Positions 44,181 through 58,536 of a stretch of DNA of 64,000 nucleotides are shown one piece after another; the stretch's first letter is position 1, and every line of letters starts with the position of its first letter. The stretch covers positions 2,976,001 to 3,040,000 of the forward strand of contig OX424564.1 of assembly GCA_949152475.1 (NCBI GenBank), written 5' to 3'. The notes under the pieces were generated by a model. That model searched no databases and was not told where the DNA came from. It saw nothing but the letters and a program-made list of their open reading frames with translations. The position numbers and the translations under genes were made by a program. The DNA is from Terebella lapidaria. Taxonomy: Eukaryota; Annelida; Polychaeta; Terebellida; Terebellidae.

Positions 44181-46782
44181 ATTATGTTTTAATAACCTGA
44201 AAACATTAATGATATGTCATACTGCAAGATGAAGAATATAACATTATTGCTGAACCCAACTCACAATTATACATTATAAGAGATGTGCCATTGCAATCAA
44301 TTTTATTTGAAGCTCAATTAGGTTATAAATATATCTTGTTGAATATGTTATACTATTTGCAGTTGTTAACCCCGGTGATGCCATTGTTTAGACAAACTCC
44401 GTTCACATAGGTGTTATTTATATCCTGGAAACTAGTCAGTTATTTTCAATAAAACTTGTATGAATGCTCAATTTCATCACGTATATCAATAGATAATCAG
44501 TTTGTTCACTTTTCTGAAGCTGAGAATTATTGGTCAAAGTAAGTGTCAAAATGTATATCGCATGGTCATACGACTCAAAACCCCGTTTATTGCCCGAGGC
44601 CAACATTTAGGGGCCAGCATCTAGAAGGATGACCAAATATTGATATTTCATATGATTATATTTATAAAATCATAGAGTACATTTTCACTTGGTTTTACAA
44701 CTCGATACTGAGACAGTCCGTCGTGTTTGGAAGGTCAAGGTTGAGAAATGGCTCATGTACAAGCTTTCTTGTATTTTTCTCCAGTCTATTCCCGAGCACA
44801 TGATGTCTGTCTGGTGTTTGCATGACTAAAACTCTCTTTTATTGCCCAGGGTGAGTAGGCCTGTGAAAGTGAACTTCACGAAATGTCTGTATGAGAAGTA
44901 CATAAGTACTAGTACCTGATCATAAGCCAATAAGTGACAAAATTGGTGGTGTTATGGAAACAAATTAAATGGCTGAAGTTGACCTAATGCATTGGAACAC
45001 ACCGACTTGGCACCAGATAAAACTACTAGTATTACGGTAGGGCTCTATACAGGTTTCTTTCATGATTAGAAGCCCAATCATAGGATAATAATAGTGATAT
45101 GCAAATCTGTCGTATCTGGATTCAAACCAGGAGACCATGGATCGCACGTCTGGTAAGATTTGCTGATATGCAGGAATTCACCGGACACTTCACGTGGATC
45201 TCACCTGACATGCATGTATAATTTGAGGATACGAAATGACATAAACCCTGGCAGTGCCCATTCACTAACACGAGAATAACAATTACGATTCAAACCATTT
45301 CGTAGATCTGCATCACGGATAGCTGCGCTCACTTCCTGTCCTCGGGAATTGGTTAATTGTTGCTTACTTTGAGAAGATTGCGAGACTCGGATGTTCCTTG
45401 TAAGTTGCTTGCAGATTCAGGTGATGTGTTGTTTGAGTCCCAGCACCTTTGGACTTATATAGAGAACTGATACACGTGTACTTGTCTAAATTCAGACTAA
45501 TTTACTGGAGTATTCACAGCAACGAAATCGAGATGTCTGGCGAAAGACACAAACATCCTAATAAAACAATCGTAAAACCTGTCAGATTAAAATTATTCGA
45601 TTATAAATTCAGACCCGAACGACTGGTTTAATTGGATATATGTGAAGGAATTATCTTGTACTATTGATTTGCTGGCTTTCCTGCCCTGCCCAAAAACTGG
45701 TGTTTTATGCCGAGTATTAAATTCGCATGAAACATGATAATAAGAAGACGATAGAAATTGAACACAAACATACCAATAAAATCACCATAAAAGCTGACAA
45801 ACCGAGATCAATGGTTTCTAAATGTGGAGTCGACATGTGTTTCCTGACGCAGGAAATGAGAGATGATAACCTGTTTGCGCAATTTCACCATCGAATCTGT
45901 GATTGGCCCCAACCCAATTCGCGTGCGCTCACACAGTACCCAGTCTATCACGGATCATTGTTTGAGAGGAACACAGCAAAGAACATCTGTGAGTACCTTG
46001 TGTGTATGGTGCAAAAGCGACAAGTTGTCTCTTTGATTATGCACGCAAAGTTTGTGCACAAGCATGCAATATGTTGTACACATCAGATATGATCAGCTTT
46101 ATTCTTTAGCATAACGTCGAATCCATTAATAGTTCTGATACCATTAACTAGATCTATGTGACGTAAGGAAAAATCTTGATGGCACTTGTAGATTACACCC
46201 TTCTCAAAATTGATTCTGTTGTGTTAATGTGCAGTTTGCAATACTAAATACATAACTGAAAACTATACACAGATTAACGCACATACGGTATGTCTCGTTG
46301 TCTTGGATGTCGGGGCGAGTGTGGTGAATAATTAAGCGATTGAATCTAAATGTGAAGTTTCTCGAATTGCATTTAAATAGATTTGAATACAAGGGTTTGA
46401 AACAGTGTTCTTTGGTGATTGGTTGTGTTCAAGGGTTAGAATAATGTCACGTGATGAATGTACACTGACCAGAATTGCAGTGGTCAATGTGGAATTGTCT
46501 AGGGTCAATTTTAGCCACGCTTTCACGAGTGCAACAAACATATCTAGCTGATTTAAGCATTCAACGATGTTTCTATAAAATTTTTCCAGCTCGTTTACAC
46601 CTTTTTTGCTGATATTTTTACGTGACTATATGTTATCGTATTATAACTAATCATACTTCGTCTGGGAGCGAAACGGCCGTTATCATCAAAATTGAAAATG
46701 TTAACGACCTACCATTCAGCCCTATCATTGAATTCCTGGGTCCACAACACACTTTATGTGCATTTTCTTAGATAGATGGATG

Positions 46783-46813
<31 letters not shown>

Positions 46814-47443
46814 TGCTTTTGTAGCGGGGAAGTCTTCTGAAACTTTATGTAGAATACACCCAAATGTGTATTCACAATATTTTGAATTCTAATAGATGAA
46901 AACACAACCAAATCCCGGGAAATCCCCGAATATTCTCTGATTCCCGAGAGTCCGGTTGAAGTTTAACATTGGGGTAGATTGCCAACTTTTTCAAATTTCA
47001 CGATAGAAGTCTGAAATTCAGAACAAAATTGCTGTGTAATTTTAAAATCAGCCAAATTGAGCATTCCTGTTTGTCACGCAAACTTGAAAGTACATCTCGA
47101 GATAGTCGGGAATATATAGGAAATATGCAGAGTTCGACAACAGATACTCAGAAAATTGCCGTTAATCGTGCATGAAAACAGTGGATAGAGAATGATCGGC
47201 CTGCCTAAATTGCCGGTTGCCACAGTATCTAGACAAATACCAATGACGTCATGAGACTGTGTAGACAAATACCAGTGACGTCATGAAACTGTGTGTAGAA
47301 CTCGTCCTCAAGGCGGACCGCTTTGAGGAAAAAGTTGATGCGAGATTGACTGGCCCGAGTTTGAATCTTGATTTGGCAACTCAATTTAGGCATGTAATAC
47401 ACATTTTCAGACCCAAATTTTTACGATTCCTCATTCTGTAGTC
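44181..47443. other. Non-coding stretch, copy 2
   Basis: Counterpart of 9,935-14,804 but without the 12.5-14.2 kb block: GATA repeats at about 46,770-46,812 directly join the flanks. Tandem TGACGTCA sites lie at 47,244 and 47,276. No gene recognised. Confidence 0.5.
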
Positions 47444-47905
47444 TGTTAGGTGCCGACTTGTTCTGTAACACTGTTTCCCGACCGCCCTCGGCACGGGGAT
47501 AGGGAATGCATGTGTTTTTCTTTTGCAGGTTCACTGAAGCGGAACGTTGGAGGCCCGTGGACTGAGCGACACTCTCCCCAGGCTAGAGCGGAATCATACA
47601 GGCAGCCACCGACGACACACGCTCTCGAATTGTCTAGAACTTCGACGCAAGTGCTTTTGGATATTTAACTTTGTTCTCGGTCTTCCAAATTAACCGGGAG
47701 GGTATTTCGGCCAATAGCGCGGGTAAGGTATTGTTCTTATTTGTATATTCCAAATTGTTTCTCTGTACTGTATATTCCGCTTTGTAACATTGTAAATTTG
47801 GATCCGTAGTTAATAAACACTTTAAAACTTACAACGGAGTTTGTCTTTGTGTGAACATACGGAATGAATGTGTGACTCAGATCCAGACGAAGTTACTACG
47901 TAACA
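47444..47905 (+). mobile_element. Complete LTR (family 1), copy 2
   Basis: Starts TGTTAGGTG and ends CGTAACA. AGTC precedes it and a TGGTGGAGAATCC primer-site-like sequence follows, as in copy 1. Confidence 0.7.
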
Positions 47906-50779
47906 AATTTGGTGGAGAATCCAGGTAAGAAGATTAGTTCCTTGGATCTTTGTTCACATTCACTATTTGGCCTGTATTCTGAAAGCTCACTCACACTCAC
48001 ACTCATTCAGTCTCACCTCATCCTCATTGAGTGTAAGGTCGGCCTCAGTGAGTGGAAGGTCGACCTCACCCTCCAAGCATTCAATGACGTCACTCATACT
48101 CAATTAAGTTCACGATTTTGAGTAAAGCTTGAGGAGAAGGTACACTTGCCTTGAGCCTTCCCCACTTTGGTAATTTGGGTACAATTATGGTCGAAAGGCG
48201 ACCAGAGACTTGCAAATATGCATATTTTGAAATGTATAATGGTAGTCACTTGAGAAGAGTTTAATATTGACATATATATAAATATTATTTTTTATAACCA
48301 TCTTGAATGCAGGTTGAAATCTTTGCCTAATACATTTCCTATTTATGTTTCTGACATAGTTTGTAGTAGTTCCGTTGAAACTTTGTCTGTACGTGGGTCC
48401 GAACGACAAAGTTTCGTGGTGACTGCATGCCAATTTGGGCGGGACTGAGGGGGGACACGCACGAGGGAAACATTTGTTACTCTTAACTAGCATGCACAGG
48501 ATACTTGAAGGTATTCTACGTATTCTACACACTTCCAGCAACACGTAGAAGCTGACAATAACATCAAACAATCCTTCTTTATATGCAAACTCGACTTCCA
48601 AACTTTTTGGACAAATTTCAGATCGACATTTCTTCTTTTGTCACATTGCCAATATTCGCCAGATGGCGCTGTGGAGATTTTGAGCGATCATTCTCAATTT
48701 GCATATCGTGTACGGGAAATGTCAGTGTTTGATAATAAATGCACGTGTTTCTTCACGGACATGGACATAATATTGGCCAATGCCCCAGAGGAATATCGTG
48801 TGAAAGACTGATCATGTATATAACAGATTTTGTAATCATGAGGCGTAATTTTGAAGGCAGATAATATGAGACGAACCTGATATTTTAAAACCGCGTGATC
48901 CCATTAACAATATATCATGCATTGACACTTTGTTGAAGACAAATTACAGAAAGGAGGATGAATGAATCGGGTTCACAAAATAAAATGAGACACAAATTAA
49001 ATATCACCAAAGGCTCTTCGATATCACTGAGTATTTTGATGCGAGACAAAGAGGCATTCCACACTTTTCAAGCAAAAAAAAAGCACTTTAGTATGATAAT
49101 TCTACGGCACAAAATTGGGCGGAGACGGTGTGTCTACACAGAGATTCCAACCTGCGAGATGAGTAAATATGAATGCCATCTGTTCAATTGCAAAACCGGA
49201 TTTTAATGTGAGGGTAGTAATCACTACTGTTGCATTTGGAATCAGAATACCGGTTCCAAGCATACATTTTTGGACAAATTTCAGATCGACATTTCTTCTT
49301 TTGTCACATTGCCAATATTCGCCAGATGGCGCTGTGGAGATTTTGAGCGATCATTCTCAATTTGCATATCGTGTACGGGAAATGTCAGTGTTTGATAATA
49401 AATGCACGTGTTTCTTCACGGACATGGACATAATATTGGCCAATGCCCCAGAGGAATATCGTGTGAAAGACTGATCATGTATATAACAGATTTTGTAATC
49501 ATGAGGCGTAATTTTGAAGGCAGATAATATGAGACGAACCTGATATTTTAAAACCGCGTGATCCCATTAACAATATATCATGCATTGACACTTTGTTGAA
49601 GACAAATTACAGAAAGGAGGATGAATGAATCGGGTTCACAAAATAAAATGAGACACAAATTAAATATCACCAAAGGCTCTTCGATATCACTGAGTATTTT
49701 GATGCGAGACAAAGAGGCATTCCACACTTTTCAAGCAAAAAAAAAGCACTTTAGTATGATAATTCTACGGCACAAAATTGGGCGGAGACGGTGTGTCTAC
49801 ACAGAGATTCCAACCTGCGAGATGAGTAAATATGAATGCCATCTGTTCAATTGCAAAACCGGATTTTAATGTGAGGGTAGTAATCACTACTGTTGCATTT
49901 GGAATCAGAATACCGGTTCCAAGCATACATTCTGCATGTCAATCAACGTCCTCTATGATTCCAAATGTGATGACCAAACACAGTTAACCAGGCTGAAAAT
50001 GTTAAGATACTTTTGGCTGGTTAGTATTGATGAAATGGGAGTGAACGCTTTGTGAACAAATTGCCTGTGAAATCGAACAGTAATAGTAACATGACCACAC
50101 GCGATGTCGGTAGATGGGAGTGAACTTATCATGTGTTGAAATCATATTCATCCAATGTCAATATGAATGTTAAGAAAAAACAGTTATGGAAATATTCATT
50201 ACTTCATTTTCGACACCATGCATTCCAGCATATTACCAATTTATTGTTCATTGTGAATGATATATACAAATGCACTCATAGTCATGACCTTCATGTCACA
50301 TAAACTTTTAGTATTTGCCTAACCAGAACAACAGTTCGTATCATAGGGTGACTAGTATTTGCCTAACCAGAACAACTGTTTATATCATAGGGTGACTACA
50401 GTACAATGCATATAATGACACACTGTGTTGTGTAACACTGTGTTGTGTAACGTGGTGTGCTACGAGGTAGGATGTGCATAATCCATTGAATATCCACATG
50501 TTTGATATGCAGGAACTTCCACCAGACAGAAACATATAGAACATGCGTACAAACCAAACATAATATATCATTAACAGGATTGCCTGTGAATATGCAGGAA
50601 TATAGTCAAAGTAACGTAAATTATATCCACCAACTTTGGTGTGCACAGAAATACACACTGCGTAAAAGTTATGGCCCTGTTCTGATTTACATGTTGCAAA
50701 TATCATTCCTCTTATTGATGTCACATGACAGCTGTTTCAACATGGTACCGAGCTTCCTAGGCGGACATATCCTGCAAAG
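47906..50779. repeat. Non-coding stretch with 663-bp tandem duplication
   Basis: 48,602-49,264 is repeated at 49,265-49,927 (offset 663), joined at a TTTTTGGACAAA boundary; copy 1 has a single unit. Each unit carries one CCAGATGGCGCT (48,659 and 49,322). Another small copy-2 gain is a 15-bp CACTGTGTTGTGTAA repeat near 50,420. No gene recognised. Confidence 0.85.
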
Positions 50780-53700
50780 GATTTGTGTTGTCGGGGCGGA
50801 AAGTAGTCGAATAAGGCTGCTGGAGAATACTCCTCAACGAATTCCTGCACAGCCTTGCGCGAGCTTGGAGATTTGGGTCCATATGAGCCCATTGCGTCCA
50901 CCTCTCCCGCCACGTCAGCTTCCATGAGCAGAATTCGTACCTGTGAACGGAACGCGCCCCCCCCCCCCCATCTGGCTGCAGCGCTTGATCTGTTTCGTCG
51001 TGTACTGTCCTCGACTTTGCTTTATCATCTCTGTATGAAAATATGCATACACATTATTATTGACACATTTTGTGTCACCTTAGGCATTGTGAAAGAAAAG
51101 GAAACATGACTGAATGATGCATGTCGCACTTCCTCTCATAAGAAAACACTGCAACATTTACCTTTGAAACCCTTATTGAGAAATTCATTCAGGAGGTCCA
51201 GTGGAATATTCGAGTTGGATTTCCCCCTCAGGTTGACCACCCGATTCCATATAACCTCGAAGGTTTCAGGTTGTGGCAGAATTCCTCCAGTAGCTGATGA
51301 CATATAAAAGTGTATAGGTATTCAAAATGAAGGACTCATTTTAAACATTCAAAATATTTGTATTCCATTCCACCAACGCAAATAATGGTGCATCAAATTA
51401 CAGATATGTATAAACTAGGGTTATTTGGCACTCACTTGCCAAAAGACGATGGCCTAGTCTGAGATATCGTGTGTGCTTTCTTGACCAGAATTGTAGCATG
51501 TCAATCCTCCACATCGCCAACATTGCAGGTCCATTCCCGAGCTTCACAGCATGTCGTCTCACGAGGATGTTGATGCATTGCCACAACAAAGACAAGCTAT
51601 ACTGAAGAATACCATCGTCGCAGCGATCTTCTGACAGTTGGCATTGATCACTGCAGTACCATTTAGCTGTAACGGAGGTGATATCCATATTACATCAATA
51701 TAATTTTGATTTGGAAAAATCATTGTTGCAATGGATGGATATACGCTTCGAAACGCACCTGGGAATTTATGCCTTTTCTTCAATTTGAGGCAAGACACGT
51801 GATACCACTCATGCCTGTGGCAGTTTTCCTTCAGAGCACATTGTACCCTCTTGCCACCCTTCCTCTTCTGGCACAGACAGTAGATGTAGCCCTTGCCACC
51901 CTCGCATTCTTGGGAACAATACCAGTTCACACAAGAGAAATGGACCAAGCCTCTGGGACAAGAACAGTTGCAACACTGCACCATAGCTTCGTCCTTATCT
52001 GTGAGAAACATACATAACATGTCCATATATTATTGACAGGAATAGTCATTAAATGACCACAATTTGTTAACTTGCAACAAATCCATAAGTTTTGGTAAAT
52101 GACTGTATATGTATTACCTTCATGGCAAAAACAGAAGGAGAATGATTCCCCCGAAGTCTCCTGTCCATTGTAGGCATCATACACCGATCGGATGTCTTCC
52201 GGAGGGGGGCTACAGAAGAGGCGATCAACCATTCCGTCCACAATCTGGTCAACCCATGCACCATCACAGTTCTCTCCCTCTGGTATGCTGCCGAGTGCGT
52301 CCATTTTGGCTTCCCGAAGAAACATCAGGCAAACCAAACCCTCGGTGACAAACTGTCAAGAAATATTATTCTCAATCGGAATGGTGTATGCTTTAAACAG
52401 TGCCTCAGAATCACTAATTGATTACAATTTGAAATAATGCACAGTGACATTTGTTGCAAATTATTGATAGCTCTCTCACCGATATCGAATTCCAAACATC
52501 CTTGAAATGGCTCATAACTGGACACTGCGCCGAGTAGTGACCGATGAATCTGCTTTCTTTTAAGCAACAGATATGAAAATTTCAGAGTAAAGACGATTCT
52601 GCAGCTGGCTATGTGAATGCATATCATAGAAGTACATCCATACACGCGTGTAAGTTACCTGCAGCAATAATCCTTCCTTGTGAAACTCTTGTGGAAGTTC
52701 TAAGAGTGATGCAAACGTAGCTAGTGCGGAATGGCTGAGAGCTCGACCTTTTTTAGCCTTCGTGATAGTCTCCACTGTGCCTCCATCTCCATGTACAGCC
52801 ATTATCAGAGGTCGTTCATTGGACACAGGAACGTACTTGGACAAATGCTCAAGGATGTTGATCGTGTCCGGAGTTTTGCTCGGGTTCCCCTTCACAACAC
52901 CGAGGTTGCATACGGAGGACTTCTTGGATGTAAGTTCCATATGATCATGAGAAGGCTGTTTAACTTTTTTGATGCCGATGTTCGGACAGTGCTTGATGAT
53001 AATGTCTTTGATGACATATCTCATGTATTCCTTCAGCAAGGTGAAGTCGGGCTCTGTTGGCAAAAACGTTGACGTGGACAAATGCCGTGCCCTCGTGCAT
53101 GCTACGTTGCTATCGCTACTATTGAGAGGGAAAGGAACACGATTTTGAACAGCGAAGGCCAGTGCCATGATGTGAAATTCCGACTTGTGTTCTTTGGATC
53201 TATAGTTAGGGGTGACGGAAAACTGGACGTTGTCGAACCCAAGGCAGTATCCTGCTGTGGCGTGTTCTGTCACAGTGCTGGCCAAAAGCTGAAAATTTCA
53301 AGAAACATGAGAAATGGTATGCTAGAAAAAATACATATTCTTGTTGTTTTTGTTGTTGTCATTCTTCATTTTGGTGTTGTTGTTTTCATTTTAATATACC
53401 TCAGCTTGTCCTTTCCAGGATTTGACGGATTTGTCGAAGTCAACCCTAACGTTATCAACGTGGTCTCTGGATGCATCTGAACTCTGACAAACCCCCAGAT
53501 AGTTCAGGGCCTTGAAGACACGTTGCGATACACCTATAGAAACCAAATATTCATGACATGAAGCATGATCTTGTTTGCCAATGTTGCAATCATGATCATA
53601 TGAACCACAATATCTTTGACATTTCTCAACGTATGTGACATAAATCCAGATATTTATATCATGCAATACCTTCTAGCCACAAATGAAGACCCAAAATTGA

Positions 53701-54160
53701 GGGCACACGATTGTACATCCAGGGATTGTGTGTGTACAATACCAGGGACACCACCATGCCCGTGCTTGCATTCCGCTTGATCATGGCCTCTGCCTCTGTA
53801 AGCTTTCTGAAACATTAATAACACACAATTACCCCCACAATTCACTGCAGAATTTACAAGATGAATGTAACGTTTGACTGTAGCTCTGTAGGGCGCAAAT
53901 GTCACACCATGCTGCACGGGGATTGCCGGTGCCTAACCCAAGAGTTAGTACATGTGAGGGGCTGACAATATACATATTCGGGGTCAACACACATATACTG
54001 GGCACACACTAGGTTTTCACCACCCGGTCATACCATGACCATTCCAGAATAACCGTTACAGATCATGAAGCCCATGATGCAGTCCACGATGCATGCCCCA
54101 TCACGGAGGAGCAAGGGCTTCAATTTGCTAGTGTGTCTCCCAATCGAGGTATAATATTAA
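50780..54160 (-). CDS. DUF6589-type gene with PHD-like module, copy 2 (open)
   Basis: Minus-strand exons: about 54,14x-54,030, 53,806-53,670, 53,533-53,400, 53,288-52,659, 52,549-52,480, 52,352-52,118, 51,998-51,759, 51,666-51,436, 51,293-51,162 and a last one near 50,930-50,780. Most junctions are GT..AG and keep frame; the ~70-bp exon needs checking for phase. Signatures are as in copy 1: GVSQRVFKALNYL, GHRLLA, NIPLDLLNEFLNKGFK. The Cys-rich module (CCNCSCPRGLVHFSC, NWYCSQEC, YIYCLCQKRK, WYHVSCLKLK, KWYCSDQC) is complete and splices cleanly across three exons. None of the copy-1 stops or frameshifts occurs here. The family is widespread in marine invertebrates; I know no biochemical function. 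The start codon is not located. Confidence 0.65.
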
Positions 54161-55158
54161 ATGTGATGCCTAGTGAACAGTTCCGCAATCACCCCACACT
54201 CTAAAGTGTCAAGGATAATATATGCACCCGGGAGTAGAAGCGATCGAGGATACTCCCAGTACCCAAGCATGAGAGTGTGTTACTCGTGTGGCATCCTCGA
54301 TGATCGTCGACGACGATAGAACAGCCGATAACCCCAAAGAATGCCCGAGCCTGTATGCACTGCCTCAGGGGAAACTGCAAGCTCAGGTGCAACCACCGAG
54401 ACTGTCACAGCTTCCAGTCCTTATTATTCCCGGCAGCCAGTGACAGCCTAAACCAGACAAGAATCTCTGCCTGTGCCAGCTCTTGATTAGGCCACGCCAA
54501 ATTGCACAGTTGGTCGATGGATTTTTTGACAAAAAATTCTATAAGGAGGCGATTTTATTATTATTTTTAAATGTAGACTTTCCATCAATGGATTTTATGA
54601 CGAAATATTTCATGAGGAGATTTTTTTTTCAAATAAATTTTTCAACATGAAAACATGCGGAGATACATTTTTATTAGTAATCCTACTGTCCTACACTTAT
54701 TATCACTGAACTGTCACCTGTAAATTGCCACACAAAGAATCACATCAAAGCAACATTTAAAACCTTAGTTGATTTATTGTAAAAAAAATCATGCGAATCA
54801 TTGAAATTACATACAAAAGCAGCTTTCGGATTTCGCCCATCACACTCTACCTGAATAATCATTTACAAACATGTAATTATTCTAAAGGTAATAAGCTATA
54901 CCTACCGTAGAGTGGTACTATATTTAAGCGTATCATGAACAAGTCAACTCCATAGAATGAAGGATCAAGACTCATACACGTAAGATATACATTATTCGCC
55001 TCGCCAGCCACAGAAATTATGATTTTAATCAAATGTGGCGATTTTGCCCTAAGCACGCGGCAGGTGATTGTAAACATACATGCCATTTATGTGGCCTTTT
55101 CGTACTTGGCCTTGTTTTGACACGCTCCATTCGAGCGTGCGTTGCCACGGCGACACAT
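54161..55158. other. Region upstream of the DUF6589 gene, copy 2
   Basis: Counterpart of 20,821-21,840. Possible 5' exons, not resolved. Confidence 0.3.
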
Positions 55159-55768
55159 TGTAATTTACGCTCCAGTAAACTATAACAATGGATCGATTAG
55201 ACCTCGCGTGCGTCCTACAGCTTGTGGTGTATTATATATACACTGGAAGCGACTCGATCGAGGAGATTGTCCGAGAGAGAGTAACTGGGACGCACACGAG
55301 GCTCGCCATGAGCTTTGTGTTCCCTGGTTGTGAGTAGTGGGCTCCTAGAGCCCTGGGGACGATTTCCATGGGGAGGCCCGGGCTGGGAAAGAAAAGTTGC
55401 TGACTCGGGGGCGTAAGCCCTGTGGATCGCCAGTTCTCTCCCTTCCCGGGACGTGTGACATAGGCTCTGGCCAGCATGTCGGACTGTACGGGGTTCCGTC
55501 CCCGAGGCAGACCGCGGCTCGCCAGGCCCCGCCAGTTAACACCGTGGTGATGAACCAGTTTCTAAACGGTGTCCGTAGGCCTGGGAGTGTCGGGTGGGCT
55601 GTTACCTGGTTACCGTTAATGCTGAAGTAGTTACCGTGTCCGCAGCGACCTCCGGTGAGCGGCGCCGCCGCAAGGATCCAGCATAGCGGATGCGCGTCCG
55701 CAAGGACTCATGGTGAGAGGACTGTCCTCGAGGATCCCGAAGAGCGGACGGTAGTCAATAACTTTACA
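55159..55768 (+). mobile_element. LTR (family 2), copy 2
   Basis: TGTAA..TTACA ends, a TATATATA box, and the TTGGTGCCGTGACCAGGAT primer-site-like sequence right after. Confidence 0.6.
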
Positions 55769-55881
55769 TTGGTGCCGTGACCAGGATCAGTCCGACAGTG
55801 TTCCATCGCAGCCTACCGTCACAGTGTTGTAGCCTCCTTCGTCCCTGGGGATCGCCCGCTCCTCAAGGACATCTTAAAAGA

Positions 55882-57872
55882 ATGACGAAGGAAAGACATA
55901 AAGCCAAAGATAAGGCAAATGAACCCAAGGGGGGGGGGAAATGGGTCGAAACGTCGCGGACCGCACCCGGTCAAGCGACGACCGCCGTGAGAATTCTCCG
56001 GATGACTCCGGCGGTAGGAAGGAATGTGCGGAGACCTCCGTGGACAAGATCCCGTCTGCGGAGTCGACTCCGGCGTCCCTGGCTCCGTCTCCGGACGACG
56101 AGTCGCGCCCCGAGGGGCAGCAACAGAGATTGCTATCAGGGCCTGGCCCTGATCCGGTAGGCGCGGTAGGTGGAGCTGGCAACGGCGCTACCCCGCGCCC
56201 GCCTAAGTCCGGACGGCGGTCGTGGCAGGCGACGCTCTTCCAAGAGACATCTCCGGATGTCCGGAATCGAGTAGAAGCCGGCCCGAGTACCTCCGGGCAA
56301 GCGGACCAGCAGTTCTGGATGCCACCTCCAGCCGGAAGAGCTCCTGCGAGGGTTCCCGGCAGGGAATCCAGGCAGTCCGCATCAGGCGGAATGGACCAGC
56401 TCACCCACACTCTGAGTGAGCTGGCTCCTCTAGGGCGCTATGACCACGCCCGGTCGCCCCACCAGGGACGATTAGACCGGCGGAACCGTTCCCCCTCTCC
56501 ACCGTCACAAGGCAACTCGAGGCCTTTGACGGAGAGGGAGAGGTGGCTGATATCCGAGGCGCTTGTACTGTTCAAGCGGAATCAGCCGCCTCCGAGCGTC
56601 GACCCGTCGGCCGTTCTTAGTCCGGGGATGTCTGGGCCAATAGCCCCTCCCCAAGTCCTGCCGAGTCCGCAGGCGCCAGTGGCCCCCGCAATGGGACCCG
56701 CGCCTGCTCTGCGGCTCAGAGGCACCGCGTTGGCGACCGCGTCGACCGTTCCGACGGTTGGAGCGCAAGCCGCGTGGTCAACTTACCCTGGCACGTACAG
56801 TGTGTCGGACGGGCAGTGGCAACAGGCGGCTTCGGCCCCAAGCTTTGCCGCCCCTTCTGGAGCCTACCCAGTAGGTTCGATGGGAGCCCCGCCCGCACCT
56901 AGCCAGAGTGGGTTTTTAGCGGGAATGACCCCGGCGGCAAACGTGAGCTTTCCTGCTCCTATGTCCGCGGCGTCGATGTTTGCTCCGGCAGACTCCGCCG
57001 CAGGCACGGGCAGCTCGCGGAACTTGCCGCTGTACACGGATGACCCCGGAGCCGGGACCGCACGACGGGCGCGTAACAAACGCGATGACGGGCCCGACCA
57101 CTCTTCGTGGCGGAAACGGTTTAACGGGGATAACGCCGACTTGGTGGACTACTTACTCCAGGTATGGCGTACCGCCATGTACGAAGGATGGTCCCAGCAT
57201 GAAGCTGGACATGTCCTCGCGGGGAGCTTGGAAGGAAAAGCTCTCCGCGTGATGCCGTGTCTGCCGGTGGGAACAGTGACTTTCGGCGAGGTTGCCCGTC
57301 AACTTCGCCTGCTGTTCATGCCAACGACCAATCGGCGGCAGTCTGAACGAGAGTTCAAGGCGCGTACCCGCCAACCGACTGAGTCCGTGACAGACTATGC
57401 GTTCAACCTACGCATACTCGGCCGGAGAGCTTTTCCGGACATGGACTCTAGACGGTTCGAAACGATGCTGATCGATCAGTTCATCAATGGCCAGCCTTAC
57501 CACTTAGCTTACGGGCTGGCCACCCATGAAAAACGATCGATGGAGGAGGCAATAGACTCCGCGCTTGCGCTTGAGGTGGCTGTCCGCCCTAGACAGTTGT
57601 CTCCGGCCTCGGCTGTACCCGCACAGGCGGCGACTCCTCCTCCGGCCAAGGCATCGCAGGTAACCCCGTGGCAGGACCCGGTCGTCCGGGAACCCGCCAG
57701 GGAACCTACCCCACAGTGGGTTAGTGCGCCGGCACCCTCTACAGGGGCGCCCGCACATGCGGCACCAGTCACCGCGCCGTGCTCGTCCTCGGACGAGTGC
57801 GACATCGAGGAATACGACCTCGGCGCCGCGCAGATGATTGCGCACTGCGCCGGGATCGAAGCGCGCGGGTGA
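55882..57872 (+). pseudogene. LTR retrotransposon Gag, copy 2 (N-terminal frameshift)
   Basis: The ATG at 55,882 matches copy 1, but the G tract at about 55,929 has 10 G instead of 11, shifting the frame; the long frame is open from about 55,941 to TGA at 57,870-57,872. The capsid-like domain and the true C-terminus are intact here (acidic CSSSDECDIEEYDLGAAQM). Each copy is therefore broken at a different place. No pol follows. If the G tract is a slippage site, a small amount of full Gag could still be made; that is speculative. Confidence 0.7.
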
Positions 57873-58043
57873 GTTATTGTTCTTATTTGTATATTCCAAA
57901 TTGTTTCTTTGTACTGTAAATTCCACTTTGTAAATTTGGGTCCGTAGTTAATAAACACTCTAAAACTTACAACGGAGTTTGTCTTTGTGTGAACATACAT
58001 AATGAATGTGTGACTCAGATCCAGACGAAGTTACTACGTAGCA
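57873..58043 (+). mobile_element. Truncated LTR (family 1), copy 2
   Basis: The LTR 3' part directly after the gag stop, ending ACTACGTAGCA, then AGTC. It lacks 8 bp present in copy 1. Confidence 0.65.
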
Positions 58044-58536
58044 AGTCAAATCAAAGCTACTACAGAATGAATATATTTTGTCAATTCTAAAAGTGAATAT
58101 AGCTTTAACTCCCAGATGAAGTGTGCCAAGTCATAATACGATATAATTTAGCTTCGCAAAAATATTAGCAAAACAAGAGGCCGCTTTGCCTTGAGTGTTG
58201 CGCTGCAAAAGTAGAAATTCCAAATTTGATCCAAATGTTTGACAAAAAGGAGCTGTTTTGATCTTTCAAGGTCATGAAAGTCAAATCAAAAGTAAGTACA
58301 CAAATCATCATATATGAATTCGCACTTGAATGTGCCAATATCTTTATAAGGCTTTCCATACAAACAAACCTGGCGGATTTCATTTTCTCTCTCTGATGAA
58401 AATTGGATATATCTGAATAAAACCATCAGTACGAACGTTCACTATGATATATTGACAGCATAATAGACCAGGTATTTGGTGAACTCCCTAGTGTGATATT
58501 TATTCGTTGAACTTTTGTACAAATCGCCCGTGTATC
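58044..58536. other. Non-coding stretch before LINE A, copy 2
   Basis: Counterpart of 24,745-25,237. Nothing beyond a diverged AAGGTCA-bearing fragment. Confidence 0.35.
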
